Shown piece after piece: positions 21,531 to 34,700 of a DNA stretch of 64,000 bases. Each line of letters opens with the position of its first letter. Position 1 is the stretch's first letter. The stretch comes from Megaleporinus macrocephalus (lineage: Eukaryota > Chordata > Actinopteri > Characiformes > Anostomidae): positions 35,752,327 to 35,816,326 of the forward strand of contig CM038717.1 of the NCBI GenBank assembly GCA_021613375.1, read 5' to 3'. The notes beneath the pieces are model-generated. The model saw only the letters and a program-made list of their open reading frames with translations, was not told the origin of the DNA and did not search any database. Both the position numbers and the translations under genes were made by a program.

Positions 21531-21855
21531 ATGGAGGCAACTAGCATGAACATGGCCGATGTTCGTGGTCAGTGTGTGCCTTACCCACAAATTACTCTAG
21601 TAAGAAACCAATAATTTTTTATTTTTTTGTTTAACTTTTGTTTTTTTGCTTATCTGAGCTTGAAACAATCCTCACTAGTAGAAGCATTGAAGGCTTGTCT
21701 CAACTTGGTAAGTTTTTCAGGTTTTTAATAGTTAATATTGATTTTGTTAATTGTATTTGTTCATCAAAACTAATTCTTACTTTTCTGTAGTTACAGAAAC
21801 TGTTAACACATCAGAGTGTGAGAATCCCCTTGGTGCGTCAATGTTTGTGTTATAG
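21531..21855 (+). CDS. Possible three-exon mini-gene of unknown function
   Basis: The ATG at 21,531 opens MEATSMNMADVRGQCVPYPQ and runs to a donor gtaaga at 21,600. A second exon (21,659-21,707) after a T-rich acceptor reads LETILTSRSIEGLSQL and ends at a consensus donor gtaagt. A third (21,791-21,855) after tttctgtag reads VTETVNTSECENPLGASMF and stops at TAG. The three join in frame with good sites, giving about 61 residues. No family is recognised, and it could be a transposon or endogenous retroelement leader. Chance is possible. Confidence 0.3.
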
Positions 21856-22451
21856 TTTTGTCTGTCTTTCTGTAGTAGGTCTGTCGTGATTGGTTAAGTC
21901 TGCAGGTCCCTTAACAACACCGGGAATTTATGCTGTACCCAGCACCTCAGGTTGTTGTGCTGGTTGTAAACTGTGTGGTGTGGTAGAGGCTGCTGTGTTT
22001 ATGCCCAGTTTGACAAGCAGCCACGGGGAAATACAACAGTGTTGCAGCAAGCTGAGGATCAGCAATTAACCAGTTTTACGTGGAAAGTGTTAAAGGAGAT
22101 GTCTGAGTGTGAATGATGAAGTAAATTTCACGTAGAAAACGCCTTAGGCATGACGGTAGCCAGAAATCTAGAGGTAAGAAAACAAATGTTATCTGTTCAC
22201 AATGTTGTATTAGAATGATAATTGTATTTTTTCTTAAACTGTTTTCAGATTTGCACACCAGTGACCGTGTAGCGTGTGGTGACGTGGATCTGGAGCAGCA
22301 CCAGTGGTTGATGATATTGTCTGGATTGACGAGTTGTTGAACACATGAAATGAGAACAGCTTTTCAGAAAGGGAGGATGAAACAGTGGACACATATTCAA
22401 CATATTCAACATATTGAACTAAACAGGAGAATTTAAGACCAAATCAGGAAG

Positions 22452-22681
22452 ACGAACGCTTGCTAAACGGATCTGATCTTTCTAATGGTCTTGATGAGCT
22501 TAGAATTGTGGTGAAACAACAGTCTGAGGAGATCACAAGAAATAGAATTGAACTGCGTAGACGAGTGGCTATTGATCATAGACATGATAAAACTATTCAG
22601 AAACTAACTGAACACAATCAGAAACGAACTGAACATGCTCAGAAACTAAGTGAAACAGTGGAAGAATATCAAAATATATGA
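22452..22681 (+). other. Unassigned coiled-coil-like open frame
   Basis: About 75 codons of charged, heptad-like sequence (VVKQQSEEITRNRIELRRR, then LTEHNQKRTEHAQKLSET). It begins without a clear start. A possible spliced upstream piece at about 22,129-22,173 encodes RRKRLRHDGSQKSR before a donor gtaaga, with an acceptor tttcag before 22,250. It may belong with the mini-gene upstream as one decayed element. Function unknown. Confidence 0.3.
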
Positions 22682-23030
22682 AAACTATCAAGATATGAAA
22701 ACAATACAAGTGATGCATGAAAAACATGATTCACATTTAAGATCTTTAATGATCTTGTAATATTTAAACTCAACTGAAGTTTACAAAACTTTTGCCAAAA
22801 TTGCCTGTTGCAGGACCATCCAAAAAGTAGTTTATATATTTATCATTGTTACTTACATATCAACGAAACCACCTCTTCAGTACAACATAAATTATTGTTT
22901 TAAATACTGTTGAAAGCAATTTGTTGTTAGTATTCCTATATTGTTACCAATACTTGAACTGTGCAAGACTCTGTGCAAGACTCTACTGAGACAGACTCTG
23001 GCCTCTTTAGTACCACACTATATAGGAGCA

Positions 23031-23359
23031 AGGGTGGCACAGTGGTCTGTCGCCCTCACAGCAAGACAGTCTGGGTTGGTTCCCGGTCCGGGCCGTTCTG
23101 TGTGGAGTGAGTATGTTCTCCCCATGCTTGAGTGGGTTTCCTCCGGGTACTCTGGGTTCCTCCCACAGTCTAAACACATGCATGGTAGGTTGATCGCTCA
23201 CCCTAACTTGCCCATAGGTGTGAATGTGTGCCTGAGAGTGTGTTGGCCATGCAATGGACGCATGATGAAGCTGGGATTGGCTCCTAACTATCTGGGTTGG
23301 ACCCCAACTAGCGGGATAAATCGGAAGATAATGGATGGATAGATGGATAGATGGATATG
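23031..23359 (+). mobile_element. Teleost SINE-like repeat (tRNA-like head) with target-site duplication
   Basis: Head GGGTGGCACAGTGG resembles a Pol III A box and GGTTGGTTCCCGG a B box. The body has the TTTCCTCCGGGTACTC and CCTCCCACAGTC strings of a very common fish interspersed repeat. The tail is ATGG/GATA-rich. It is flanked by taggagca at 23023-23030 and 23360-23367, a perfect 8-bp duplication. Confidence 0.75.
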
Positions 23360-23367
23360 TAGGAGCA

Positions 23368-26090
23368 GAATGTAAGATGCACACAAGTTGGCACTGTATC
23401 CAAAACTAGCCTTTATTTTTAAATTAATTTGTATTATTTGTGCTCCACAGTCTCTTTTGGGCCCTTGGATTCATCCTAAACCTCTAACCCCTGTACAGGA
23501 GAGAACTATTTGCTTGTCTTAAAACAAAAATGCATGAATCAGTACATGAAAGGAGACCTTCTTATCCTGACCATGGGTCAGTTTTAGGGTCGAATGATTA
23601 ATGTGATTTATTTCAAAACCACACTTTACAACAACTGCAGTTTTAAGTATGTGCTACATTATCAGCATCTGTCTCAACATGTTTTAAGAGAAACTGAACT
23701 TGATAATGCAGAGTGTGTGAAGTGGGACTGGCTCACATAAAGAAATAGTGTTAATATAAATGTTTATTATTTACAATTCATTTTTATTAATATTTTATTA
23801 ATAAAATAAATATAATAAATATAATAAAAATATTATTATTAATATTTTGTTTAATTTTTTTTGGTTTTTTAGTTCATGTTTTACATTGAATGGGTGCAAA
23901 AGGATCTTCTAATATTCCTACAGCTATGCATGTGGGCAGTAGAGGAGTGTGCACTGCTCTGCTAGTTCTGTTGGAAGTATGAGCTGATGATGTGTGTGCA
24001 GGCAAAAGTTCTGCGAGTGACTCGCTGGTCTGCTGGCTTGCCTGTTGTTATGGCTCCCCCTGCTGTAACACTCAGAAGGCATCTTCTTGTGGCACATTGT
24101 AGAACTGTGCCTGTGTAGCTCAGAGCTTCGCCGTTCATGTGCTTGTATGAATGTTTCTGACCCGAGGCCCTTGGATTTTGAAGTGTTTCTCCAGAGAGTT
24201 AAGAGAAAGACTGCTTAGTAGATATTCACAAAGGTCATTCAGATTTCAGATTTAGTGACATCAAAATCACTCTGGAATTTCATTTTTACCATAGTCAAAA
24301 ATGGCAGGTGTACTCAACAGTGCTCTCAAACATAGAGCCAACACAGATACACGATACAGGCTAAACATGATACAGGCTATACACGATACAGGCTATACAC
24401 GATACAGGCTATCGTGTATATATGTGAACTTTCTTCTCTTTATTGTGTAGGTTTGTTTTACTTTGGTAGCTTTTTTCAGTACTATTTCTTAATCTTGTTT
24501 TTTGTTATTATCGAGCATAGCAAGGATGGACATATTAAAACTAATCGTAACTGTTTCAGAAATTATGTAACAATAATGCCAGTTGTTATAATGATTCCAG
24601 TTCTTGAAATGCTTGTTCTTATTGTCAAGACCGCTGATGCACAGCAGGTGGCAGTCATGGTAGGACATCTACATACAGAAGCCACTCAGTTCTCCATGAT
24701 GTGGAGTTACGAATGTGATCTTTACATACGTAATTACATACGTAATTACATATATTTTTGAATATGTACATACAGCATGATAGTGTGTTAGAAATCAGTA
24801 AATGTTTCTCTGATAAACAGAAGCTCGTTTAGAGCACGTGTAGAATGGAATAGAGTGTAGTTTGGATTAGAATAGAATGATTTTACTATTGTTTTACAAA
24901 ATTGACATATTCAATGGAAAAGAAGTGATTTAGAAAATGCAGCTATCATTATTCCATAATATATGTACAATGTTAGCTGAAATAAGAAAGAAAGTGTGCT
25001 TGGATTAAGTTTTGTGTGTATTATTATGTGGGAAATTTGTTTCTTTTTGCATTTCCTTTTTTTGGCCTTTAATATAATTTTCATAATTTGTGTTATTTTC
25101 TGGTAATTCTTACTGACTTTTGTATGTAAACTGTTGTTGGATTAATGAGTAAGTACAGAGCACAATGGAAAGCAATAGTAACATAATAAAGAGGTCATAT
25201 AAACACAGAAACAGGAAACTCAGTTGAAACTGTACTATATTGGGTCCAGAGTTCAGTCTGAAAGACCAGTTAAATCATTTACACAGAGAGGATTCATCTA
25301 ACACTGGCAGTCTCTGTTGTTTACGTTTTTGAGGAAGTCTACTAAAAGATCATGTCTTGTATTCAACTTTGCCAGATTTGTAGCCCAGTTTATTTGTCCT
25401 TCATCATCACTTTAAAGAACTTCTAATAAGTTAATAATTCAACGTATGATAGATTTTCCTTATTGTAATTTGTTACTTGAAGTTTAATGAGTTCTTACTT
25501 TGAATGCAGTGAAGTTACATACTTTTAAGACACTAAATATTTGAACTGTGTTGATTGTAAATATGCAGTAGTTATATTTGTGTAATATATTTAATTGATA
25601 TGGAATGATGTAAATACTTATATCAGGTAAATCTGAAGTATCATTTATTTCAGTGTGTGTGCAAAAGTGATCACATCCTTACAGGGAACACAGTTTCTAT
25701 GTGCTATAAGTTCTTCACAGACCACATGTTACGCTTTATTCTCTCAGAATGTTACAGTCAGTAAATAAGCAGTAATTGAGTATTAAAGTGTGTGTTCTCT
25801 TATTTACGAATATAACAATAACAACAATATGTAATTTGACCGGGGTGCCCAAACTTTAGCACAGGCTGTGTGAGTGCAGTGTGGAGTTACTGAAGACTAG
25901 AATCTGATCTCTGGTAACATTTTAATGTAGATGATCTCATTCTGAATGTTAAATGACTAAATAAGCTTCAACAGCTAAACAACACACTGTGCAGAAACAG
26001 ACCTGCGTAGAGTTCGGAATCACTAGAAGCCAGACGGAACTCTGAGGAGGTGCTTTCAGCTCAGAAACACTGATAGAGAGAGGAAGAGAG
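23368..26090. other. Intergenic region, no gene seen
   Basis: AT-rich sequence between genes A and B. It has a short tandem of GATACAGGCTATACAC (about 24,363-24,412) and a 115-codon open frame at 24,414-24,761 that has no recognisable family and includes a hydrophobic low-complexity start. A CTCF-like motif is at 24,640. No exon was identified. Confidence 0.5.
24640..24655 (+). promoter_or_regulatory. CTCF-like motif between genes A and B
   Basis: CACAGCAGGTGGCAG matches the CTCF core (CCASYAGRKGGCR) with one mismatch and lies between the two NLR genes. One motif alone is weak evidence. Confidence 0.3.
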
Positions 26091-26109
26091 AGAGAGAGAG
26101 AAGGGGGGG

Positions 26110-26391
26110 GGGGTTCAAAGCAGGAAACAGATTTTGAATTTCAGCGCACTTGAAGAGAAAACGAAAGTAAAGAAGAAGAGAAAAGTGAAGAAAAGCTGCT
26201 TAGTTTTTCACCTTCATCATGTCTCCGTTATGACCTTCTCCGCTACAGGAAGCCACAGAAAGACAAAAAAATATATATTAAGCTACTCTGATTTCAGCAT
26301 CTGCAGCTCATTTTATCAACATCTACAGAACCTTTAGATACAACGTGCTCCACACAGAGCTGGAAGTCATTCTGAGAGAAAAGAAGAAAAG
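26110..26391 (+). promoter_or_regulatory. Gene B probable 5' untranslated first exon
   Basis: Purine-rich leader ending AAGAAGAAAAG before a consensus donor gtaaga at 26,392, with no ATG-started frame of note. A diverged copy of its front part (AAAGCAGGAARCAGATTT..., GAAGAAAAGCTG) occurs at about 26,800-26,890. The next good acceptor is at 28,555. The start position is a guess. Confidence 0.4.
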
Positions 26392-26759
26392 GTAAGAGCG
26401 CTGAAAATATCACAAACTATCACAGATATAATCAGAAAATATTAATATTCTTAATAACACTGAATAGAGACGTAGATACTCTTACTCATTTATAACAAGA
26501 ATGTAGGTTTTATACATGAAATTACGGATCTACGTCCTATATATGGCAGTCGGAAACTACTGCAATGATTTGCAAATAACACGCTCAGGCTGTTTAATGA
26601 ACTTTTAAAATTAAGTTAACTCTTTTTCTTCTGTTAATACTTGAAGTTTTTGAATTCTAACTTTGAATGCAGTGTTGTTACGTATTTTTAAGACATTAAA
26701 TATTTTTACTGTGTTACCTGTAAATATACAAAAAAGATATTTGTGTAAAATATTTTATA

Positions 26760-26900
26760 AACAGAGAGAGAGAGAAAGAGATAGAAAGAGAAGAGGGAGG
26801 CGTAAAAGCAGGAAGCAGATTTAGAATTTCATGCTTGACGATAAAACCACGAGTAAACAAGGGAAGAAAAGCTGTACAGTTATTCGCCTTCTTCCTGTGT
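26760..26900 (+). repeat. Diverged duplicate of the gene B leader region
   Basis: Shares a GA-rich run, AAAGCAGGAAGCAGATTTAG, GGGAAGAAAAGCTG and the following ATTCGCC-type string with 26,085-26,205. The upstream flanks also match (25,490-25,600 versus 26,640-26,750). It is therefore an imperfect tandem duplication of about 0.7-1.1 kb covering the putative promoter. Confidence 0.55.
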
Positions 26901-27789
26901 CAGGACTGTAGGCCCACGGAAGGCAGTGTGGAAGTTCACCTCATGTGGGCTTAGAGCAAAAACCTGTTTTATTAGAAATTTCACCTGCTGAGCGTCTCTC
27001 TCTCTCTCCACTACACTGTACAGATTCAGTCTTGTTAAAAATGTACATACTAACTGTTTGTCAACTAAAAAATAAATTAGTGTGAAAACAAAAGTAAAAT
27101 GAGAGCAAACACAATCCAAAAGATCATTTTTAGACCTGGATCTGTGTGTCATTAATGGTCCATTCATTTCAGAAAATATTAAACCGTGATAAATGTCTGG
27201 TTAATTGACTCTTATTTAGACGTTCAAACACTAAATATGAAAAAGAACATCTTACATAATCATTGTCTGATGCAAATTTTGTGGTGCTCAGTGAAACTAA
27301 TGTGGTGTAAAGTTGAGGAGGGGACTGAGTCACAGTGATTTAAATGTAAAAATACACATGCAGTTAAAATGACTTAATATTTAATATATAGAAAAGTTTA
27401 AAGTGTAAGTTGTAGGTTGTGTTTTTGTCCCCAAGCAACCAACGCCAGCACGGCCTCGATAGTATAACAATCTAACCGGTTTATTTTAAAGAGGATACAA
27501 GAAAGTCTTTGTTTACACAAAGGTTAATTGTATTTTCCTGCCTGTGTTTATTTTAACATGTATTTCTGAGTAATCATTGAGGTTTCTCACTCTAAACCAG
27601 CCAATCAGAGCAGGCGTCATGAAATTATTTGTGAGCTCGTTTCATTCCAGGACCAAATCATAGGATGGAAAATGGGAGTGTAAAACTGCATCTGGGCATT
27701 TCTCGCCCTGACAAAAGTCACATATCTTCTATGCAGAACATTTTAAATCTAGCTTGTAATTACAGACCAATATGAATTTTTACAGTAAA

Positions 27790-28120
27790 AATTAATCGCT
27801 ATACACTTTTTAACAGAAATGGCTGGATGCTATTTGACAGTGCTAAGAGCTCATTAGAGGCAGGTAAAATGGTGGAAGTTGTATTTTTAGATCTTTAAAA
27901 GCATTTGATACTGTGAATACACCTCAGAAGGTTAAAACCAGTTTAAACTGTTTTCAATTGATAAGATGGTGCATTCCACTGGATGCTGCAAAGTTATTTT
28001 TTCAGACAGGAAGCTTTTATTTGCTCAGTAAAACACTTTACCTTATGTCAGTGTGTTTATTTAACCCTTTTCAAGCTTCTCCTTGTGGTAACCCAGTATT
28101 ATTTACAGTTCTCATCTAAT
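27790..28120 (+). mobile_element. LINE reverse-transcriptase fragment
   Basis: Plus-strand translation gives VVFLDL, a frameshift, then KAFDTVN, and further on ASPCGNPVLFTVLI. These correspond to the FLDLKKAFDTVNH and GVPQGS..GPLLF blocks of non-LTR reverse transcriptases. It is interrupted by stops and shifts. Confidence 0.6.
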
Positions 28121-28555
28121 ACCTGCTTTGACTGCTCAGTACTTCATTAAGCTAAAGGAATAATAAATAATAAATAAATTCATACAATGTCTGGGGCGTC
28201 CAGGAGAAATCTGGAACTACACTTTGTTCTTCAAGCTGGAGCTCAAGATATGATCTACTTTTTTCACAATAAGATATTCATGTTACTTTGTATTGTATGT
28301 ATGATTATTTGCATCTGTTCTAATCATATCTGGAGTTCTTACTGGTGTAAATACACTTATTGAAGAGCTCTGTGTGTACAGACTTTTTATAGTTTTAGAG
28401 TACAATGCAGTTATGCTTCTTTTCAAAACATTTACTTCCTCATTATTTTATCTGCTCAGCTATTTGCCTTATAAGTTACTCGAATACCAGAAAAGTAGTG
28501 ATTTACTCTGTAAGAATGGTAATAAACTGGACCTTCTCACATTTTCCTGTTCCAG

Positions 28556-28717
28556 ATGAAGCCTAAAGGCCGTTACCAAGTCAATGGAGTGGAGTGCTGC
28601 TGTCTGATGTGACTGATGTCCTGTGTACACTTGTCTTTCTGAAATAATGGCTGGTGAATACGGGAAAGTTAAACTCTCTGAAATGAGTCTCCAAGAGGAG
28701 CTCAGCGAGAGTGAAAG
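28556..28717 (+). CDS. Gene B first coding exon (start ATG 28,647)
   Basis: The acceptor tttcctgttccag precedes a 91-nt leader. The chosen ATG at 28,647 has A at -3 and G at +4 (good Kozak) and reads [19 protein letters not shown] up to the donor gtaagc in phase 2, matching the next exon. Four earlier ATGs (28,556, 28,584, 28,607, 28,616) all open short upstream frames that stop before the main start, so translation may be held back. Confidence 0.75.
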
Positions 28718-31700
28718 GTAAGCATACTGAAAGTCCCCGTTCAGATTTCAGATAAAAGTGTTTCTCCATGAATTGTCAGTAATGATTAATCAGAATAAAG
28801 TGTCTGGTCCTTTTTATTTAAATAAATAAGATGCAGGCTTGCACTAAACCAACTAAAGCAACAAATTTACCACACAAGATTTAATAACACAAAACCAAAA
28901 CCAATAGAAATGCAATGTCTTAATCTCTGTGCAAGTCTTGCAAAAGAGTTATAAAGTAAAAAGTAAAGAGAATGCAATAACACTTTACTGCATACAGAAA
29001 TTATAAGCTTCTTGGCCTTTTTCTTATACAGTCCAGAACCTGATACATTTTTAAACATATTTTTAGGTCACAAGGTATGAAAAGATATAAATCACTTCAC
29101 TGTTTCAAAAACATGTAATAAACCATGTGCAGAGATCGACCGCAGAGGGGTCTCAGACTGGACAAATGACGGCTTGAATTTTATCAGTTTCATTGAGGCA
29201 CAGCTTAGTCTCTTGATGAGACTAGAATGTTGGCTCAGCGCCCCCTCTGTTGCGGTTTAACCATCCACAGCGAATTCACCTTAACCCCGACCTGTCATGG
29301 ATGCCATCATCACTACACTACTACAGCTGAAAATCCTGTCGATAAAGCAAATCTATGTGGATATTTTCATAAAAATGTAAATATAATATTAACAATAATA
29401 ATGTTGGCAATAATAGTGTTACTGTAATTGCAATTGTAGTTTTATTGGAGGGTGTCACAAAAGTCATTAATACCAAGATTAGAAGTCAAGTGCGTTTGAC
29501 AATTTAAATAATTTGAAATTCTTTGTCAGTGCCTGTATATACCCAAAATGGCTGACAACAGGAAATTGAGTCAAACGTGTCTAGTATTTTGGTGAGAGTT
29601 TTTGCAGTTTATCTGCAGCAGCAGAGACATAACCTGCTAATGAAGGAATTATTGCCTCAACAGTCACATGTAATACCCTGAGATTTAGGAAGATCAGTAA
29701 TAAAGTCTATGCTGGGATGAGACTATGGGCGCTGAAGCATTGGTAAAGATTCTAAGAGTCTGGCTGGAAGGTGTCTAGGTAGGTTTACACATCCCATGTA
29801 AATTTACTAAGTGGTAAATATTCTGATTCATTACTGGCTACCAAAACTTGTTTTCAATTAGAACTCAAAGACAGGAGTATAGTGAACACATTCTTCAATT
29901 CTTTTTCTAAGGGTGGTACTAAGATGGTTTTAATTCTTTGTCAGTAAAAACAATCTGGTGGAATGGACTCATTTTCTCTTTCTTAACAATCTCTTTCATT
30001 ATTTCTCATCCACGATACAATCATGGTCAAGAATGCTTGCATTAGCTGGTGAATAGGGTTCTTACTCCCAAATTTAGAAAAATGCATCAGCTTTAGTTTT
30101 TAGACGCTGGGCAATAAGTGAAAGTGAAATTGCATCTGGTGAAAAACAGAGCCCAACGTGTCTGTCGGTGGTTTAGATACTTGGCTGATTTTATACACTC
30201 AAGATTACAATAATCAGTTTATACCAGCAATGGATGCAGTTAACCCTCCAACAAATGTCTCCACTCTTCTAAAGCTAATTTCATGAGTAACAGTTCTCGA
30301 TTACCTATGTTATAATTTCTTTCTGCTGAATTCAGTTTAACTGAAAACTAGGTGCATGGATGTAGTTTAGGTGTTAAACTCACTTTTTGGGATAGAATCG
30401 CTCCGACTGTCGAATCAGAACAGGAGCTGAGATAAATCGACTATTTAATGGCTTAAATGCAGCACAAACCTCTGCAGTTCTTTTACTGATCGCGGTTTGG
30501 GCCACAGCAGTACAGCCTCCACCTGGCCTTCATCCAAACTACTCCTGCAGAATTAACATAATCCAAAAAGGATATATGAGATTTATGAAATTCACATTTT
30601 TCTTCTCACATACATTCTCTCATGGCTTTGATGCTCCTTCAAAGTCTGAAAGTACACTAAAATATTGTCCAAGTACAAAATCACCCTTCGGTCCAACATG
30701 TTTCTAAGAACTTCCTTGGTAAACGGCTGGAAAACTGAGGGGCTGTTTACCAACCAATGTACCATCACAGTGTACTCATAGTGCCCCCTTGTGGTCATAA
30801 ATGCAGTTTTCCAATAATCTCCTTCCCTGATCCAAATTTAAAAATTATAACCACTTCATAGATCCAATTTTGTGAAGATGGAAGATGGTAGCCCTTTGTA
30901 GTTGTTTAAGGGCTGCTGGTACCCTCACCGGTACTCTACAGATAAAATTAAACTGAACTGTTGCCTTAGAACCAGTTGGCTTGTGTTAAAAAAATTGGGC
31001 TCATGGTCATTTTATTATATTATTGTATCAACCTCTAATTTTCTTTACTGTGATGATTTATTTTAGTATGACCTTTTTCAATATGTAATTATTACTTGTA
31101 GTAAGAATTTAATGATACAATATGTTTAGATGGAAATTTGTGATGGGATTAGATTAATTTTATTAGATTAAACAGCTAACACACAATTCTCTCTGATTTC
31201 AGTAGAACTGAGGAGAGGTCAGTCTCCCCTCTGTCCAGCTGTGTGTCCATGAAGAGTGACCGGTCAATGCCAGAACCTTACAACTTCAAAGGAGGATCAG
31301 TTCCTCAGGAAAGGTATTCTCTTCTTTCAGCTCATCCTGGTCCCATCCACAGGTGCATTTGTTTAGAGGTTCAAAACACTTTATGAAAAATGTAATCATG
31401 TCCGCATTCTCGAGTGAAAGTTTTATTACATTAAGTATGTAATGAGAGTTCACCAGACTGTGCTAGCAGCACGCTGTGGGGGGAGGGGAGGTGGGTATTG
31501 CACAGGATGAGTCTAGTAGTAACTGCAGAGTGTTTTCACTGAACTCTCTTCATTACAGTTCCTTTAATGCTAACAATGTTGTATAAGCAGATTCGCAGCT
31601 TCTACTTTGTATTTCTTTGTTCCACCTTAAACAGTTATAATGGGCGTGTTTGAAATCGCACCCTATTTACCGTGTAGTGTTCTATTCAGGGTGTCGAAGC

Positions 31701-34700
31701 CTTTGCAGTGTTGTCTGAATTCTCAGTGGACATTAAGATTCCCTATATACTGACTCAAATACAGCTGGACTTCATTATTAAGTTAACAGTTATGAATATA
31801 AAACTGAATGAAAGAATTACTTACAGTGTCAGACCCGCACAGCAGGTTGTAGAATAAAGAATAGATTAAAAGATATAGTTTCCTTTGATTTCTACGTATA
31901 CTAGCAGCGTGAGGAGTGACACAGAGAGAGAAATTAATCAGAGTCTGTACAGAGAAACTGTTCATTCTGTTTATTCTCAATAAATGAATATTCAATAATA
32001 AACCAGATTCCAGTTACATCAGAAACATACCGTTTATCATCATCTCCTCAGAATGGACTGATTTGAACAAAAACATATTAGCTCATTTAAAAATGTATAA
32101 CGTATTACTTTTTATGTGTTATTGAAGAATAATACTGAAATGCTTCATCTAGTATGTGTTTAATACGCCACATAATGAAGTAGTTCATGCTGATCTTTCT
32201 GTCTGATTTCAGTGGAACTGAGGAAAGGTCAGTCTCTCCTGTGTCCAGCTGTGTTTCCCTGAAGAGTGAGCAGTCAATAACACAACCTTACAACTTCAAA
32301 GGAGATTCAACTCCTCAGGAAAGGTATTGTTTTCTCTGCCTTTTGCTCTTCATAATTTACCTCTCAACTGAAACGGTTTTCCACAGAATTGTTAGACACA
32401 GTGCAGGACAGACGTTCATGACTGGTTTTGGTGTTGGGACTAAAGTTCAGGGTCATTTTATAAACAATGGAAAGACATTTGAAAACAGTTTACATTAAAA
32501 ACTGTAGCGTCTTGGTGGTGAAGGTGAATGGAGAGAGCATGACTACTGATGAGAGAAGTAACTAAACCCACATGTCGACACAATAAAACACATGTACACA
32601 CATTTTAAACCAAACAACAACAACAACATCAACAATATCATACATAAACCTACGTACGTACACACAAGCAGGACTGCCAACTCTGGAGGTCTCAGTGCAA
32701 GTCTTGCAAAAGAGTTATAAAGTAAAAAATAAACATTGCAATACCCCTTTAATGCACACAGAAATTATAAGCTTACTGGTCTTTTCCTTATACAGTCCAG
32801 TACCAGTGTTTCATTAAGGCACAGCTCAGCCTCTTGCTGAGATTAAAGCTAGTATGTTGTCTCAGGCTCCATAAAATCTATTGCTCCTGAGCGCCCCCTC
32901 TAGTGCAGTATCAACCATCCACAGTGATTTCACCTTAACCCCCATATGTCTTGGATGCATTCAACACTATGGTTCCACAGCGCCACCACGGCTGAAAATT
33001 CTGCCGATAAAGCAAATTTATGTGAATATTTTATAAAAAAAGGAAATATAATATTAACACTAATATTGTGGGCAATAATAAAGTGTTATTGTAATTATTG
33101 TAATTTTATTGTAGGGTGTCACAAAAGTCATTAATACCAAGGTTAGGAGTCAAGTGAGGTTTTTTTTTTAAATCAGATCCAAGCCATAAATCAGAAAAGC
33201 AATCAGATGATAAAAGCAAACAGTCCAAGAGCCAAAATCAGTACTCATAAACTAGAAACCAGTGCAGTTTTACTACTGAAGTTTTAATTTTCTGTTGTTT
33301 TAGGTATATATAGGCACTGATAAAGAATTTGTACCATCTTTCCAATGGAAAATAATTTGAAGATGGTACAACTTCTTTGCCAGTGCCTATATATACCCAA
33401 AGTGGCTCAAGACAGGAAATTGAGTCAAACATGTCTAGTATTTTGAGGAGAGTGACCTCTGCAGCAGCAGAGACATAACCTGCTAATGAAGGGATTAATG
33501 CCTCAACAGTCATATAACTAATACTGTAGTATGGCTCCTAAGTATAAGATTTAGGAAGATCAGTAATAAAGTCTATGCTGGGATGAGACTATGGATGCTG
33601 AAGCATTGGAAAGGATTCTAAGAGTCTGGCTGGAAGGTGTCTAGGTAGGTTTACACATCCCACGTAAATGTACAAAATGGCAAATATCCTGATCCATTTC
33701 TGGCAACCAAAACTTGTTTTTAATTAAAACCCAAGGAAAAAATGTGGTGAACACATTTTAAAATTCTTTTTCTAAGGGGAGATTGTAGTAATTCTTTGCC
33801 AGTAAGATAATCTGGTGGAATGGCCTCAATTTCTTTTGCTTTAACAATTTCTTCCATTATTTCCCATCTACTGGGCGCTGTGATACAATCTGGGCCAAGA
33901 ATGATTTCATCAGCTGGTAAATACGTCTCAGAGTCTCCACTTCAAGATAATGCATCAGCTTTATTTTTTTAGACCCTAAGTGAAAGTGAAATTGCATCTG
34001 ATGAACAACAGAGCCCAACGTGTCTGTCGGTGGTTTAGATGCTTGGCTGATTTTATACACTCAAGATTACAATAATCAGTTTATACCAGCAATGGATGCA
34101 GGGAAGCCTCCAACCAATGTCTCCACTCTTCTAAAGCTAATTTCATGAGTAACAGTTCTCGATTACCTATGTTATAATTTCTTTCTGCTGAATTCAGTTT
34201 AACTGAAAACTAGGTGCATGGATGTAGTTTAGGTGTTAAACTCACTTTTTGGGATAGAATCGCTCCGACTGTCGAATCAGAACAGGAGCTGAGATAAATC
34301 GACTATTTAATGGCTTAAATGCAGCACAAACCTCTGCAGTTCTTTTACTGATCGCGGTTTGGGCCACAGCAGTACAGCCTCCACCTGGCCTTCATCCAAA
34401 CTCCTCCTGCAGAATTAACATAATCCAAAAAGGATATATGAGATTTATGAAATTCACATTTTTCTTCTCACATACATTCTCTCATGGCTTTGATGCTCCT
34501 TCAAAGTCTGAAAGTACACTAAAATATTGTCCAAGTACAAAATCACCCTTCGGTCCAACATGTTTCTAAGAACTTCCTTGATAAACGGCTGGAAAACTGA
34601 GGGGCTGTTTACCAACCAATGTACCATCACAGTGTACTCATAGTGCCCCCTTGTGGTCATAAATGCAGTTTTCCAATAATCTCCTTCCCTGATCCAAATT

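Noticed and set aside
24414..24761. 115-codon plus-strand frame with a hydrophobic start
   Set aside because: No recognisable family, no promoter or splice context, and low-complexity aromatic composition typical of AT-rich chance frames.
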